From the NCBI GenBank assembly GCA_012520715.1, contig JAAYNT010000122.1, positions 1 to 18,967 on the forward strand: 18,967 nt of DNA, written 5' to 3'. The notes below the pieces were generated by a model that saw nothing but the letters and a program-made list of their open reading frames with translations, did not search any database and had not been told where the DNA came from. Made by a program: the position numbers and the translations under genes. Of this stretch, positions 12,310-18,967 are shown piece after piece. Source of the stretch: Acholeplasmataceae bacterium (GTDB lineage: Bacteria > Bacillota_I > Bacilli_A > Acholeplasmatales > Acholeplasmataceae). Every line of letters begins with the position of its first letter. Position 1 is the first letter of the stretch.

Positions 12310-13257
12310 TTATAATGATTGTAACATTTGAACAGCTGATTTCATGCGATATTCTTTTGCATAATCTAGAGCTGTTTTCCCAAGTTTATTTGGTCTTAAG
12401 CGAGTATGAGCCATAACTAATACTCTTATTTCATGATAGTCACGATTTAAAACTGCCAAAGTTAATGCTTGGCTTCTTTTATTATCTTGATAAAATGGTT
12501 GATATTGTGTTTCTTCTAAGTAAGCTCTTATTTCATCGCGGTCATGAATAATTGAAATATCATGTGGAGTTTCAAATCTGCGGTTTTTAATATCAATAAA
12601 CGCTCCTTCTTTAACTAAGTATTTAACAATTTCAAAGTTATTGTTTTTGACTGCTGCAAAAACTGGAGTTTCATATTGATCATTTAGTGCGTTAACATCT
12701 AAGCCTTTTTCAACTAAAAACTTAACAACTGCTAAACTAGATGTTCTTGTTGCATAATGTAGTAAGGTATTACCAAACTCATCTCTTACAAAGTAAGATA
12801 CTTCAGTTAAATCAACAATTTTAGGTATTAAATCAATATGTCCGCCTAATACCGCATAATGAATTAATTGTTTATCATCAGCAGATTTTTTATTATACAT
12901 TGTTTTTGCTTCAACAAGTAATTGGATTAATCTCCAATCACCTCTACCAGCAGCAATATGAATTGGAAGTTCATATCTTCTATTTTCAATGTTAGGGTTT
13001 GCAAAGTTTGCAATTAGGATTTTTGCAAGTTCAATATTTGAACGTCTGACACATTCAAAAAGAACCGTTTCTCCTGATTCATCAGCTTGATTAACATTAA
13101 TTCCTTGATTAATTAACCAAAGAACAGTTTCAACAGAGTTACCAATTACTGCATAGTGTAGTAAATTTCTACCTCTAGTATCAGTAATATTAATATTTGT
13201 AACTTCGGTTTTTAACATATCTAATTGATTAGTTTGTGCAAGTTCAAATAAGTTCAT
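12310..13257 (-). CDS. Ankyrin-repeat protein
   Basis: The 315 residues (ATG at 13257) are made almost wholly of ankyrin repeats, each about 33 residues. Consensus cores visible include RGRNLLHYAVIGNSVETVLWLINQG, GETVLFECVRRSNIELAKILI, YELPIHIAAGRGDWRLIQLLVE, KQLIHYAVLGGHIDLI, GNTLLHYATRTSSLAVVKFLVEKG and YETPVFAAVKNNNFEIVKYLVKEG, with degenerate repeats at both ends (final GKTALDYAKEYRM). No signal peptide or membrane helix is present, so it is cytosolic and probably a protein-interaction scaffold; the partner cannot be told from sequence. A GTG at 13269 would add four residues, but the SD GGGTGAT lies just upstream of 13257. It is monocistronic, ending at the shared bidirectional terminator. 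Confidence 0.9.
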   Translation of the reverse strand: MNLFELAQTNQLDMLKTEVTNINITDTRGRNLLHYAVIGNSVETVLWLINQGINVNQADESGETVLFECVRRSNIELAKILIANFANPNIENRRYELPIHIAAGRGDWRLIQLLVEAKTMYNKKSADDKQLIHYAVLGGHIDLIPKIVDLTEVSYFVRDEFGNTLLHYATRTSSLAVVKFLVEKGLDVNALNDQYETPVFAAVKNNNFEIVKYLVKEGAFIDIKNRRFETPHDISIIHDRDEIRAYLEETQYQPFYQDNKRSQALTLAVLNRDYHEIRVLVMAHTRLRPNKLGKTALDYAKEYRMKSAVQMLQSL

Positions 13258-13298
13258 ACTATCACCCACTTATATTTTAACATAGTCATATTGTATAG

Positions 13299-13307
13299 TT
13301 TTCCACA
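13299..13307 (+). promoter_or_regulatory. DnaA-box-like 9-mer (one mismatch)
   Basis: TTTTCCACA differs from the DnaA box TTATCCACA at one position. A weaker inverted match (TGGGGATAG, two mismatches) follows at 13313-13321. It lies in the gap between hup and the ankyrin gene. Function is unproven. Confidence 0.3.
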
Positions 13308-13361
13308 GTAAATGGGGATAGTTTATAATAAAAATAAGCAGGAATTTCACTACTTAACATG

Positions 13362-13394
13362 ATTATAAAGGCATTTGTATAAAAATGTGGATAA
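13362..13394 (-). promoter_or_regulatory. Candidate ankyrin-gene promoter with an overlapping consensus DnaA box
   Basis: On the minus strand a perfect TATAAT (13367-13362) has no good -35. The position 17-19 nt upstream is occupied by TTATCCACA (13394-13386), an exact DnaA-box consensus. A second possible -10, TGTTAAAAT (13282-13274), would give almost no leader. The rest of 13270-13398 is AT-rich with nothing else recognisable. Confidence 0.35.
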
Positions 13395-13397
13395 AAA

Positions 13398-13422
13398 GAA
13401 AAAACGCCACGAGGGCGTTTTT
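13398..13422 (-). terminator. Terminator of hup
   Basis: AAAAACGCC (13400-13408) pairs with GGCGTTTTT (13414-13422) around a 5-nt loop. On the minus strand the stem ends in TTTTTTCTTTTTAT. It begins 11 nt after the hup stop codon. Confidence 0.88.
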
Positions 13423-13433
13423 AGTTATTTTTT

Positions 13434-13712
13434 TTACTTTTTAACAGCTTCTTTTAGTAATTTACCAGCTCTAAATGCAGGTGTATCTTGAGCAGGAACT
13501 ATAATTGGAGCACCTGTTCTTGGATCTACACCGCTTCTTTGAACGCGATGTCTAACTTCAAATGTACCGAATCCAGTAATAACTACTTTTTCTCCTCTTT
13601 CACCTAAAGTTTCTGCAACAATGCTAGTAAATGCATCTAATACTTCTCCCGCTACTTTTTGAGTAACGCCAGCTCTGTCAGCCATTAATACGATTAATTC
13701 TGTTTTATTCAT
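13434..13712 (-). CDS. hup: DNA-binding protein HU
   Basis: HU is the dimeric histone-like protein that bends and compacts DNA. From the ATG at 13712 it has 92 residues, the usual length: MNKTELIVLMADRAGVTQKVA, helix 2 (DAFTSIVAETLGERG), the strand KVVITGFGTFEVRHRV and the DNA-embracing arm RSGVDPRTGAPIIVPAQDTPAFRAGKLLKEAV. The PRTG and FRAGK motifs and the arm's proline are intact. An ATG at 13727 would add five residues, but these encode the SD itself (GGGAGGT, 6 nt before 13712). It has its own strong promoter and terminator, so it should be highly expressed independently of gpsA. Confidence 0.96.
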   Translation of the reverse strand: MNKTELIVLMADRAGVTQKVAGEVLDAFTSIVAETLGERGEKVVITGFGTFEVRHRVQRSGVDPRTGAPIIVPAQDTPAFRAGKLLKEAVKK

Positions 13713-13739
13713 AATATTACCTCCCATTTCGTTATAACA

Positions 13740-13768
13740 ATTATAACACTAAATATTTTTAATAGCAA
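13740..13768 (-). promoter_or_regulatory. Strong promoter of hup
   Basis: On the minus strand TTGCTA (13768-13763), 17 nt, then TATAAT (13745-13740) preceded by TGT, giving both an extended -10 and a fair -35. The inferred start near 13733 leaves a leader of about 20 nt to the ATG at 13712. This is the best promoter in the window. Confidence 0.8.
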
Positions 13769-13796
13769 GTAAATGTTTAAAATATTATGGCTTGAT

Positions 13797-13814
13797 AATC
13801 ACTTCAAAGTGATT
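13797..13814 (-). terminator. Weak hairpin at the gpsA stop codon
   Basis: AATCACT (13797-13803) pairs with AGTGATT (13808-13814) around TCAA, spanning the gpsA stop. No T tract follows on the minus strand, so it is at best an inefficient terminator or an mRNA 3'-end stabiliser, and read-through into hup is plausible. Confidence 0.3.
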
Positions 13815-14802
13815 TCTCATCTTTTAAATCCCTTGTAAGTAACGAAGTTATAGCATCATCGATATTTAAATTTTCAAATAAAACACGATAAGCTGTTGAA
13901 ATTATTGGAAGTTCAATACCTTTATCAACTGCAACTTCATGCAAGGCAATTATACTTCTTACACCCTCAATTGTCATCTTTGATTCCTTAAATACTTTCT
14001 CAAGAGGTACGCCTTGTCCGATTCTTTTACCTGCTTGAAAGTTTCTTGAATTCTCACTTGAGGCAGTAACAATTAAATCGCCAATTCCAGTTAAACCAAA
14101 GGCGGTTTCTCTTTCTCCACCTAGGGCTTCAACACACTTAACAATTTCTACTATACCTCTGGTTATTAGCGCTGCACGGGCATTTTCCCCTAAATTAAGA
14201 CCAGTTGCTACCCCACTAACAATCGCTATAGCATTCTTAGCAGCTCCGCCAACTTCAGCACCAATTAAATCATTAGTACGATACACTCTCATGTATGTAG
14301 TATTTGAAAATAATTGTTGAACTTTATAAGCAAACTCTTCATCAAGGCTTGCGGCTGTAAGTAGTGTTAATTTTCTTTGAATAGTTTCCTCAGCATGACT
14401 AGGGCCAGTTAGAACTGTAAATCCGCCGTAAAACTTTTTGTCTATTTCTTGATTAACTATTTCACTAATCCTGTTAAATGTATGTGGTTCAATTCCTTTT
14501 GAGACATTTATAAAATATGTTTTTTTATGTAATAATTTATTAATGTCTATTAATACATCTCTTATTACTGCTGTTGGCACAGCTAGTAATAAGTAATTAG
14601 AAAAGTTAATTACTTCTTCTAAATTAGTAGTTGCTTTAATATCTCTTGGTAATTCTAAATTAAAAAATGGGTGAATATGATCATTTATTTTTAAAACATT
14701 ACTTTCATTAATATCATAAATTAATGTTTTATGACCATTATCATGTAACACTTGGGCTAGTGTGGTTCCCCAAGACCCACCGCCAATAATTCCAATTTTC
14801 AT
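13804..14802 (-). CDS. gpsA: Glycerol-3-phosphate dehydrogenase [NAD(P)+]
   Basis: GpsA reduces dihydroxyacetone phosphate to sn-glycerol-3-phosphate, the backbone for phospholipids. The 332-residue protein has the expected length and motifs: NAD(P)-binding IIGGGSWGTTLA (5-16), LLLAVPT (71-77), NVSKGIE (99-105) with K102, LTGPSHAEE (131-139), and GAEVGGAAKNAIAI (181-194) with the catalytic K189. The C-terminal helical domain carries GLTGIGDLIVTASSENSRN, which binds the substrate phosphate through the Arg/Asn pair. Its start shares one base with the stop of der (TAATG), so translation is coupled. The stop is TGA, within a short hairpin. No residue is missing. Confidence 0.97.
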   Translation of the reverse strand: MKIGIIGGGSWGTTLAQVLHDNGHKTLIYDINESNVLKINDHIHPFFNLELPRDIKATTNLEEVINFSNYLLLAVPTAVIRDVLIDINKLLHKKTYFINVSKGIEPHTFNRISEIVNQEIDKKFYGGFTVLTGPSHAEETIQRKLTLLTAASLDEEFAYKVQQLFSNTTYMRVYRTNDLIGAEVGGAAKNAIAIVSGVATGLNLGENARAALITRGIVEIVKCVEALGGERETAFGLTGIGDLIVTASSENSRNFQAGKRIGQGVPLEKVFKESKMTIEGVRSIIALHEVAVDKGIELPIISTAYRVLFENLNIDDAITSLLTRDLKDEKSL

Positions 14803-16106
14803 TATTCTTTCTCCCTTAAATTAAATTTAATTGGTGTACCAGTAAAATCAAAATGTTTTCTAAATTCATTATTTAAATATCTTAAATAAGAAAAATGAAC
14901 ATATTCTGGGTTATTAACAAAAACTAAAAAGCTTGGAGGTTTAATACCGATTTGTGTAATATATGAAAAATTAGCTCTACCTCTGTTAAATATATTAGGT
15001 GGATTAGTCATTGTAGCTTCTAGTAGTACTTCATTTAAGATACTAGTTGATAACTCTTTATTAAAGTTTTCATAAGCTTTATCAATTGCTGGGAAAATTG
15101 TATCAATTCGCTCAGAGTATTTACTTGAGATAAATACTACTTCTGCAAAGTCTAAGAATTTAAACTCTTCTCTAACTTTATCTTCAAAACGTTTCATAGT
15201 TCTATCATCTTTATCAATTTTATCCCATTTATTAACAACAATTACACAAGCTTTAAAATAGTCCATAATATAGCCAGCAACATGCTTATCTTGATTAATA
15301 ATTCCTTCATCAGCATCTAATACTAATAGGGCAACATCCGCTCTTTCAAGTGCTTCAAGAGCTCTAAGGACACTATATTTATCAGTACTTTCATAAATTC
15401 TACCACGTTTTTTAATACCTGCTGTATCAACAACCGTGTATTTTTGTCTGTTTTTAGTAAATGTAGTATCAATTGCATCTCTTGTTGTACCAGATTGATC
15501 TGATACAATAACTCTATTTTCTCTTAAAATAGCGTTAGTTAAACTAGATTTACCAACATTAGGACGACCAACAATTGCAAAGTTAATTGAATCATCTACT
15601 CTAATATCACTTACTTCTGGCATATATTTTACTATTTCATCTAGTAAATCACCAATACCTATTCCGTGATGAGAGCTAATAGCAATTGGATCTCCTAATC
15701 CTAGGGTATAAAATTCAAATGCATTAGATTGATGAATTTTATCATCAATTTTGTTAACTGCAACAATTACTGGTTTATCTGATTTATATAAAATATTTGC
15801 AATATAATAATCACTTTCAATTGGCCCTAATTGACCATCTACCATCATCACTATTACATCAGCTTCATCGAGCGCGATGTAGACTTGTTCTTTAATTTCT
15901 TGCAAAAAAGGGGCATCGCTAATTTCGATTCCCCCTGTGTCTATGACGCTAAATTGTTTGGTTAGCCACTCCGAATTACCATAAATACGATCTCTTGTTG
16001 ATCCGTATTCATCATGAGTAATAGCTTTTCTTTGTCCGATAAGTCGGTTAAATAAACTTGACTTACCGACATTTGGGTGGCCAACAATTGCGACTTTAAA
16101 AGACAT
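14802..16106 (-). CDS. der: Ribosome-assembly GTPase Der (EngA)
   Basis: Der carries two tandem GTPase domains and a KH-like C-terminal domain and acts in late 50S subunit assembly. The 434 residues show P-loop 1 GHPNVGKS (9-16), switch STRDR (36-40), DTGG (56-59) and NKID (118-121); then P-loop 2 GRPNVGKS (180-187), SGTTRDAID (205-213), DTAG (227-230) and NKWD (292-295); and a C-terminal domain from about 350 with NPEYVHFSYLRYLNNEFRKHF. Length and motifs are normal. It follows the S1 gene by 16 nt with SD AAAAGGAG and shares a base with the gpsA start. The der-gpsA order is common in Firmicutes. Confidence 0.97.
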   Translation of the reverse strand: MSFKVAIVGHPNVGKSSLFNRLIGQRKAITHDEYGSTRDRIYGNSEWLTKQFSVIDTGGIEISDAPFLQEIKEQVYIALDEADVIVMMVDGQLGPIESDYYIANILYKSDKPVIVAVNKIDDKIHQSNAFEFYTLGLGDPIAISSHHGIGIGDLLDEIVKYMPEVSDIRVDDSINFAIVGRPNVGKSSLTNAILRENRVIVSDQSGTTRDAIDTTFTKNRQKYTVVDTAGIKKRGRIYESTDKYSVLRALEALERADVALLVLDADEGIINQDKHVAGYIMDYFKACVIVVNKWDKIDKDDRTMKRFEDKVREEFKFLDFAEVVFISSKYSERIDTIFPAIDKAYENFNKELSTSILNEVLLEATMTNPPNIFNRGRANFSYITQIGIKPPSFLVFVNNPEYVHFSYLRYLNNEFRKHFDFTGTPIKFNLREKE

Positions 16107-16122
16107 TACTTACTCCTTTTAA

Positions 16123-17571
16123 TTAGTTGTCACCTTCAAAAATTTCACCAATTGTAATACCTGAGTCATCATCTTGTGCTTTTAAGTGTTTTTGAACTTC
16201 TTTTTTAGCTGCAATTTCTTTAACTCTTTTAACTGATAGTTCAATATACCATCTTGATGGCATAATTCTAATAACTACCGCTTCTACTTCATCACCAACT
16301 GCGAAATAATCTTCTGGACGTCCTTTTTCAAGACCTAACTCTTCTAGTTTAATAACTCCTTCAACCCCTTGAGCTTCAACTGTTAATTGTTCTTCTAATA
16401 CTTCTAAAACTTTAACTGTTGTAATGTCATTACGTCTTAGTGTAACATTTCTCCATGGGTTTTCTTCTAAGGCTTTTCTTGAAAAGCTAATTCTACGTTT
16501 ACCTTTTTCAATTGATAAAATAGCTAGTTCAATTTCATCACCATGTGTAACATGTGATGCAAAGTTATCATTTGGATTCCATGAATATTGGCTTCTATGT
16601 AGTAAGCCTACTACATCTCTTGCCACTTCAATTTTGATTCCATAAACTGTTTTTTCAACAACTTTACCTAAAACTGTATCACCAACGTTATGTTTTGAAA
16701 TATATTCTTCATATGGTGTTGGTTGTAAGGCTTTAACTGATAAGTCTAAACGGTTACCTTCTTTTTTAATTACTTTTACAGTAACTTCTTCACCTAATGA
16801 TAAGATATCTTCAATCTTATCAATACGGTAGTGAGAAACTTGTGAAATACGAAGGAGTCCCATTACATGTTCAAACTTAATAGTTGCTGCATGTGGTTCT
16901 AATTTTTCAACAGTACCAGTAATTACATCACCAGTATTAATTTCGCCTAACTCTTCTTTTCTAAGTTCCATTCTTTCTTCATAAGCTTGTTGTCTTGCTG
17001 CTTCAAAAATTGGTTTTCTTGAAACAATAATATTAGGACGACGGTTTCTACCGCGACCTGGCTTAATTTCAGAAACAATAACTTCTAGTTCTTGTCCGAC
17101 GATGTTTTCTCTATTGTCATATAATTCATGATCTAGTAAACTTCTTGGTAAAAATAGATCATATGAATGATATTTTAAAGTTAATCCGCCTGAATTAAAA
17201 CCGTCAACTTTAGCTTTAATAACTTCTTCAGTCTTAAGTGCGTCTTCTAATTCCTCAAAATGTTCTTCAGAAACCATTGATAATCTTGAAAGTAAAATTA
17301 AAGCTGGGTCATCTTGGACCTTTTTGATTTCTGCTGAAACCATATCTCCTACTTTAATTCCTAGTTCATGAAAACTATCAACTTTTTTCTTAGTGAACTC
17401 GTTTAAATAAATTCTTCCTTCTGTTTGAGCTTGTAGATCTAAATAAAGTAAGTTGTCTTCAATAGCAATTACTTCAGCTGTAACTCTTTGTCCAGCTCTT
17501 GGAATAAATACTTTTAGATCTTCCATACTCATTTCTTCAAACTGACTTTTATCTTTCTTTTTTAAGTCCAT
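16123..17571 (-). CDS. rpsA: S1-like RNA-binding protein with five S1 domains (RpsA/YpfD type)
   Basis: The protein binds mRNA and probably helps ribosomes bind transcripts, as S1 does, although in low-GC Gram-positives this homologue is not always a stable ribosomal protein. In 482 residues there are five OB-fold S1 repeats, at about 26-98, 115-185, 213-283, 295-370 and 378-455. They are marked by VTAEVIAIEDNLLYLDL, IKAKVDGFNSGGLTLKY, ITGTVEKLEPHAATIKF, VLGKVVEKTVYGIKIEV and TTVKVLEVLEEQLTVEA. The third and fourth fit the consensus best (VMGLLRISQVS, VVGLLHRSQYS). The B. subtilis relative YpfD is shorter, with four repeats. An ATG at 17577 is too close to GAGGAG, while that at 17571 has 7-nt spacing and is chosen. 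It lies directly after cmk, the usual cmk-rpsA order. Confidence 0.9.
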   Translation of the reverse strand: MDLKKKDKSQFEEMSMEDLKVFIPRAGQRVTAEVIAIEDNLLYLDLQAQTEGRIYLNEFTKKKVDSFHELGIKVGDMVSAEIKKVQDDPALILLSRLSMVSEEHFEELEDALKTEEVIKAKVDGFNSGGLTLKYHSYDLFLPRSLLDHELYDNRENIVGQELEVIVSEIKPGRGRNRRPNIIVSRKPIFEAARQQAYEERMELRKEELGEINTGDVITGTVEKLEPHAATIKFEHVMGLLRISQVSHYRIDKIEDILSLGEEVTVKVIKKEGNRLDLSVKALQPTPYEEYISKHNVGDTVLGKVVEKTVYGIKIEVARDVVGLLHRSQYSWNPNDNFASHVTHGDEIELAILSIEKGKRRISFSRKALEENPWRNVTLRRNDITTVKVLEVLEEQLTVEAQGVEGVIKLEELGLEKGRPEDYFAVGDEVEAVVIRIMPSRWYIELSVKRVKEIAAKKEVQKHLKAQDDDSGITIGEIFEGDN

Positions 17572-17573
17572 AA

Positions 17574-18230
17574 TCATTCTCCTCTTTTATTATTAATTAA
17601 TTTAATAATTGACTTTATAGTTTCTTCAATCGACATATCTGTCGTATCAAGTAAAATTGCATCGCTTGCTTTTATAAGTGGTGATTCTTTTCTTGTGGAA
17701 TCTTTTTGATCTCTAATTTCTAGATCAGTTTTAACTTTAGATAGATCAACTTCTTTACCAGCATTAATAAAATCTAAATATCTTCTTTTTGTTCGCTCAT
17801 CAACTGAGGCGATTAAAAAGATTTTTAAATCTGCATTTGGCATTACAACTGTTCCAATATCACGACCATCAACAATAACATCACCGTGTTGGGCTGCTTT
17901 TTGTTGAAGAGCAACTAGCTCTTTTCTAACACTTGGAAATGATGATACTAGAGAAACATTTTCATTAACAATTGGTTCTCTAATTGCTTTTGTAACATCT
18001 TTGCCATTTACAAATATTTTTTCTTTTTCATATTTGATATCTAAATCTTTAACAAATGAGTAACTAGACTCATCTTCTAAATTAATGCCCTTTTCTAATG
18101 CGACTAAAGTAACTGCACGATACATAGAACCCGTATCGATATGATTCCAGCCTAATTTTTTTGCTAATTTTGCTGAAATTGTACTTTTCCCCGACGCCGC
18201 TGGGCCATCTATAGCTAACTTAAATCCCAT
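17574..18230 (-). CDS. cmk: Cytidylate kinase
   Basis: Cmk phosphorylates CMP and dCMP with ATP, recycling cytidine nucleotides from RNA and phospholipid turnover. The 218-residue protein has the P-loop DGPAASGKST (8-17), IDTGSMYRAVTL (31-42), the CMP-binding insert domain with AIREPIVNENVSLVSS, VDGRDIGTVV (120-129), KIFLIASVDERTKRRY (136-151) and IRDQKDSTRKESPL (172-185). All are standard. SD GGAGGA precedes the ATG at 18230. It has its own extended -10 promoter within the 65-nt gap after rluB, and its stop comes just two bases before the rpsA-like ATG. Confidence 0.97.
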   Translation of the reverse strand: MGFKLAIDGPAASGKSTISAKLAKKLGWNHIDTGSMYRAVTLVALEKGINLEDESSYSFVKDLDIKYEKEKIFVNGKDVTKAIREPIVNENVSLVSSFPSVRKELVALQQKAAQHGDVIVDGRDIGTVVMPNADLKIFLIASVDERTKRRYLDFINAGKEVDLSKVKTDLEIRDQKDSTRKESPLIKASDAILLDTTDMSIEETIKSIIKLINNKRGE

Positions 18231-18253
18231 AAAAATCCTCCATAGTCTTAAAT

Positions 18254-18274
18254 ATTATACCATACTATGTATGG
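18254..18274 (-). promoter_or_regulatory. Extended -10 promoter of cmk with an overlapping dyad
   Basis: On the minus strand TGGTATAAT (18262-18254) is a perfect extended -10 without a convincing -35. The inverted repeat CCATAC-TAT-GTATGG (18260-18274) overlaps its upstream edge and could be an operator. No terminator is seen after rluB, so cmk is probably also reached by read-through. The leader is about 17 nt. Confidence 0.55.
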
Positions 18275-18295
18275 GTAATTCATCTATTGCTATTT

Positions 18296-18967
18296 TTATA
18301 AACTTTTTAACTGTTTAATTTCATGTATTTTTAAGGCTCTATAATAACCTCTTCCAACACCTTCTGTTGTCAGGTGTGCAAATCTAATTCTAGTTAGATT
18401 AATAACTGGAAAGCCTGCGGCTTCCATTATTTTTCTAACTTCACGGTTTCTTCCCTCAGTTAAAACAATCGATAATAGGGTTGTTTGTTTTTCTTTGTCT
18501 AATTCAACTACTCTTACTAATTTAGGTTTAGCTAAATAGTCTTTATCAATTATTACACCTTTTTGAATTTCTTTAGCTTTATTTCTTACAACAATTCCTT
18601 TAACTCTTGCTAAATATTCTTTTTCTACTTCATGTTTGGGGTGAGTTAATTTATAAGTTAAGTCTCCATCATTTGTAAGCAGTATTACTCCTGCTGTATC
18701 ACTATCAAGTCTACCAACTGGGTAAACTCTTTCACTTACTTCATCTTTATTTAGTAGATCAAGTACTGTTTTTCTACCTTTTTCATCTTTAACTGTAGAA
18801 ACATAACCAGTTGGTTTATTTAATAGATAATAAACCTTTTCTTCTCTTATAACTAGCTCATCATTAAATAAGATTTCATCAGAATCGCTTACCTTAAAAC
18901 CTAATTCAGTTACAACTACTCCATTAACTTTAATTTGTCCTGAAGTAATTAATTCTTCAGCTTTTCT
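18296..18967 (-). CDS. rluB: 23S rRNA pseudouridine synthase RluB/RsuA family (start beyond the right edge)
   Basis: The visible 223 residues run to a TAA stop at 18298-18296 and enter the window at RKAEELITSGQIKVNG, the end of an S4 RNA-binding domain. About 15-20 residues should be missing. The catalytic block reads VYPVGRLDSDTAGVILLTNDG, with the nucleophilic Asp in GRLD (residue 88 of the fragment), preceded by YYLLNKPTGYVST and followed by LTHPKHEVEKEYLARV and LTEGRNREVRKIMEA. This identifies an RsuA/RluB/RluE/RluF-type synthase. In Firmicutes the copy near cmk is normally RluB, which modifies the peptidyl-transferase region of 23S rRNA (U2605 in E. coli numbering). The RluB choice rests on context and length. 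Confidence 0.9.
   Translation of the reverse strand, partial: RKAEELITSGQIKVNGVVVTELGFKVSDSDEILFNDELVIREEKVYYLLNKPTGYVSTVKDEKGRKTVLDLLNKDEVSERVYPVGRLDSDTAGVILLTNDGDLTYKLTHPKHEVEKEYLARVKGIVVRNKAKEIQKGVIIDKDYLAKPKLVRVVELDKEKQTTLLSIVLTEGRNREVRKIMEAAGFPVINLTRIRFAHLTTEGVGRGYYRALKIHEIKQLKSL

Noticed and set aside
13299..13394. Chromosomal replication origin
   Set aside because: Only one exact DnaA box, no dnaA/dnaN genes nearby, no visible strand switch of the flanking genes and no long unwinding element.
13434..13712. UGA-as-Trp recoding typical of Mycoplasma
   Set aside because: The genes end properly at TGA (for example gpsA, cmk, the nuoE-like gene), and Trp positions in conserved motifs (GSWG in gpsA, NKWD in der) are TGG.
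16424..16645. Plus-strand open frame within the S1 gene
   Set aside because: It lies fully antisense to a well-supported gene, has no SD or recognisable protein pattern, and is a shadow of the reverse strand. The same applies to plus-strand frames at 2047-2235, 9942-10157 and 10684-10875.
16123..17571. Possible IspH (LytB)-S1 fusion, as in many Clostridia
   Set aside because: The protein begins directly with the first S1 repeat after a short linker. No IspH cysteine motifs are present.

Overview
The window is AT-rich and gene-dense. It looks like a low-GC Firmicutes/Mollicutes-type genome using the standard bacterial code. Frames end at TGA (nuoE-like gene, gpsA, cmk) as well as TAA, Trp is encoded by TGG, and Shine-Dalgarno (SD) sites of the AAGGAGGTGAT type are common, so a Mycoplasma-type UGA=Trp code is unlikely. 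A NADH-linked [FeFe]-hydrogenase-type flavoprotein operon, QueH, Ktr-type K+ control and a compact rluB-cmk-rpsA-der-gpsA-hup block would suit an Acholeplasma/Izemoplasma-like or other deep-branching Bacilli relative. That placement is inference, not proof.

Layout, left to right. (1) 1-1036, minus: the start of an electron-bifurcating hydrogenase/NADH dehydrogenase-type operon, nuoE/hydC-like, then a small ferredoxin-fold protein that has lost its cluster cysteines, then the first 42 codons of a nuoF/hydB-like gene. (2) 1146-1874, minus: a two-gene unit (71-aa helical protein plus membrane-anchored hypothetical) ending at a strong terminator. (3) 1953-2029, plus: tRNA-Lys(CTT) with its own terminator; its promoter lies face to face with that of unit 2. 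(4) 10973-2067, minus: eleven tightly packed or overlapping genes with no internal terminator seen: ktrA-like, rdgB, yfcE-type phosphodiesterase, choline-kinase-like, a 1003-aa protein with degenerate GGDEF and EAL domains, a HEPN-like protein, two small hypotheticals, queH, a peptidase-S51-like protein and free Met-(R)-sulfoxide reductase. (5) 11064-12266, plus: a CPBP-family membrane protein, divergent from ktrA across an 18-bp perfect palindrome and followed by a bidirectional terminator. (6) 13257-12310, minus: an ankyrin-repeat protein. (7) 13398-18967, minus: hup (HU) with a clear promoter and terminator, and upstream of it gpsA, der, rpsA, cmk and a partial rluB in conserved housekeeping order.

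The housekeeping block covers rRNA modification, CMP phosphorylation, ribosome function and assembly, phospholipid precursor synthesis and nucleoid structure. The eleven-gene unit mixes nucleotide-pool cleaning, tRNA queuosine synthesis, oxidant repair, K+ gating and an uncharacterised pair: a signalling-type protein lacking the usual catalytic residues, followed by a HEPN-like protein whose start lies inside it. That pair is the best candidate here for an undescribed system. Other points of interest are the SD site separated from the nuoE-like start by a hairpin, the cysteine-less ferredoxin-fold subunit, and the palindrome covering both -35 positions of the ktrA/CPBP promoters. No CRISPR array, insertion sequence or prophage is apparent, and no gene-free stretch exceeds 300 bases.
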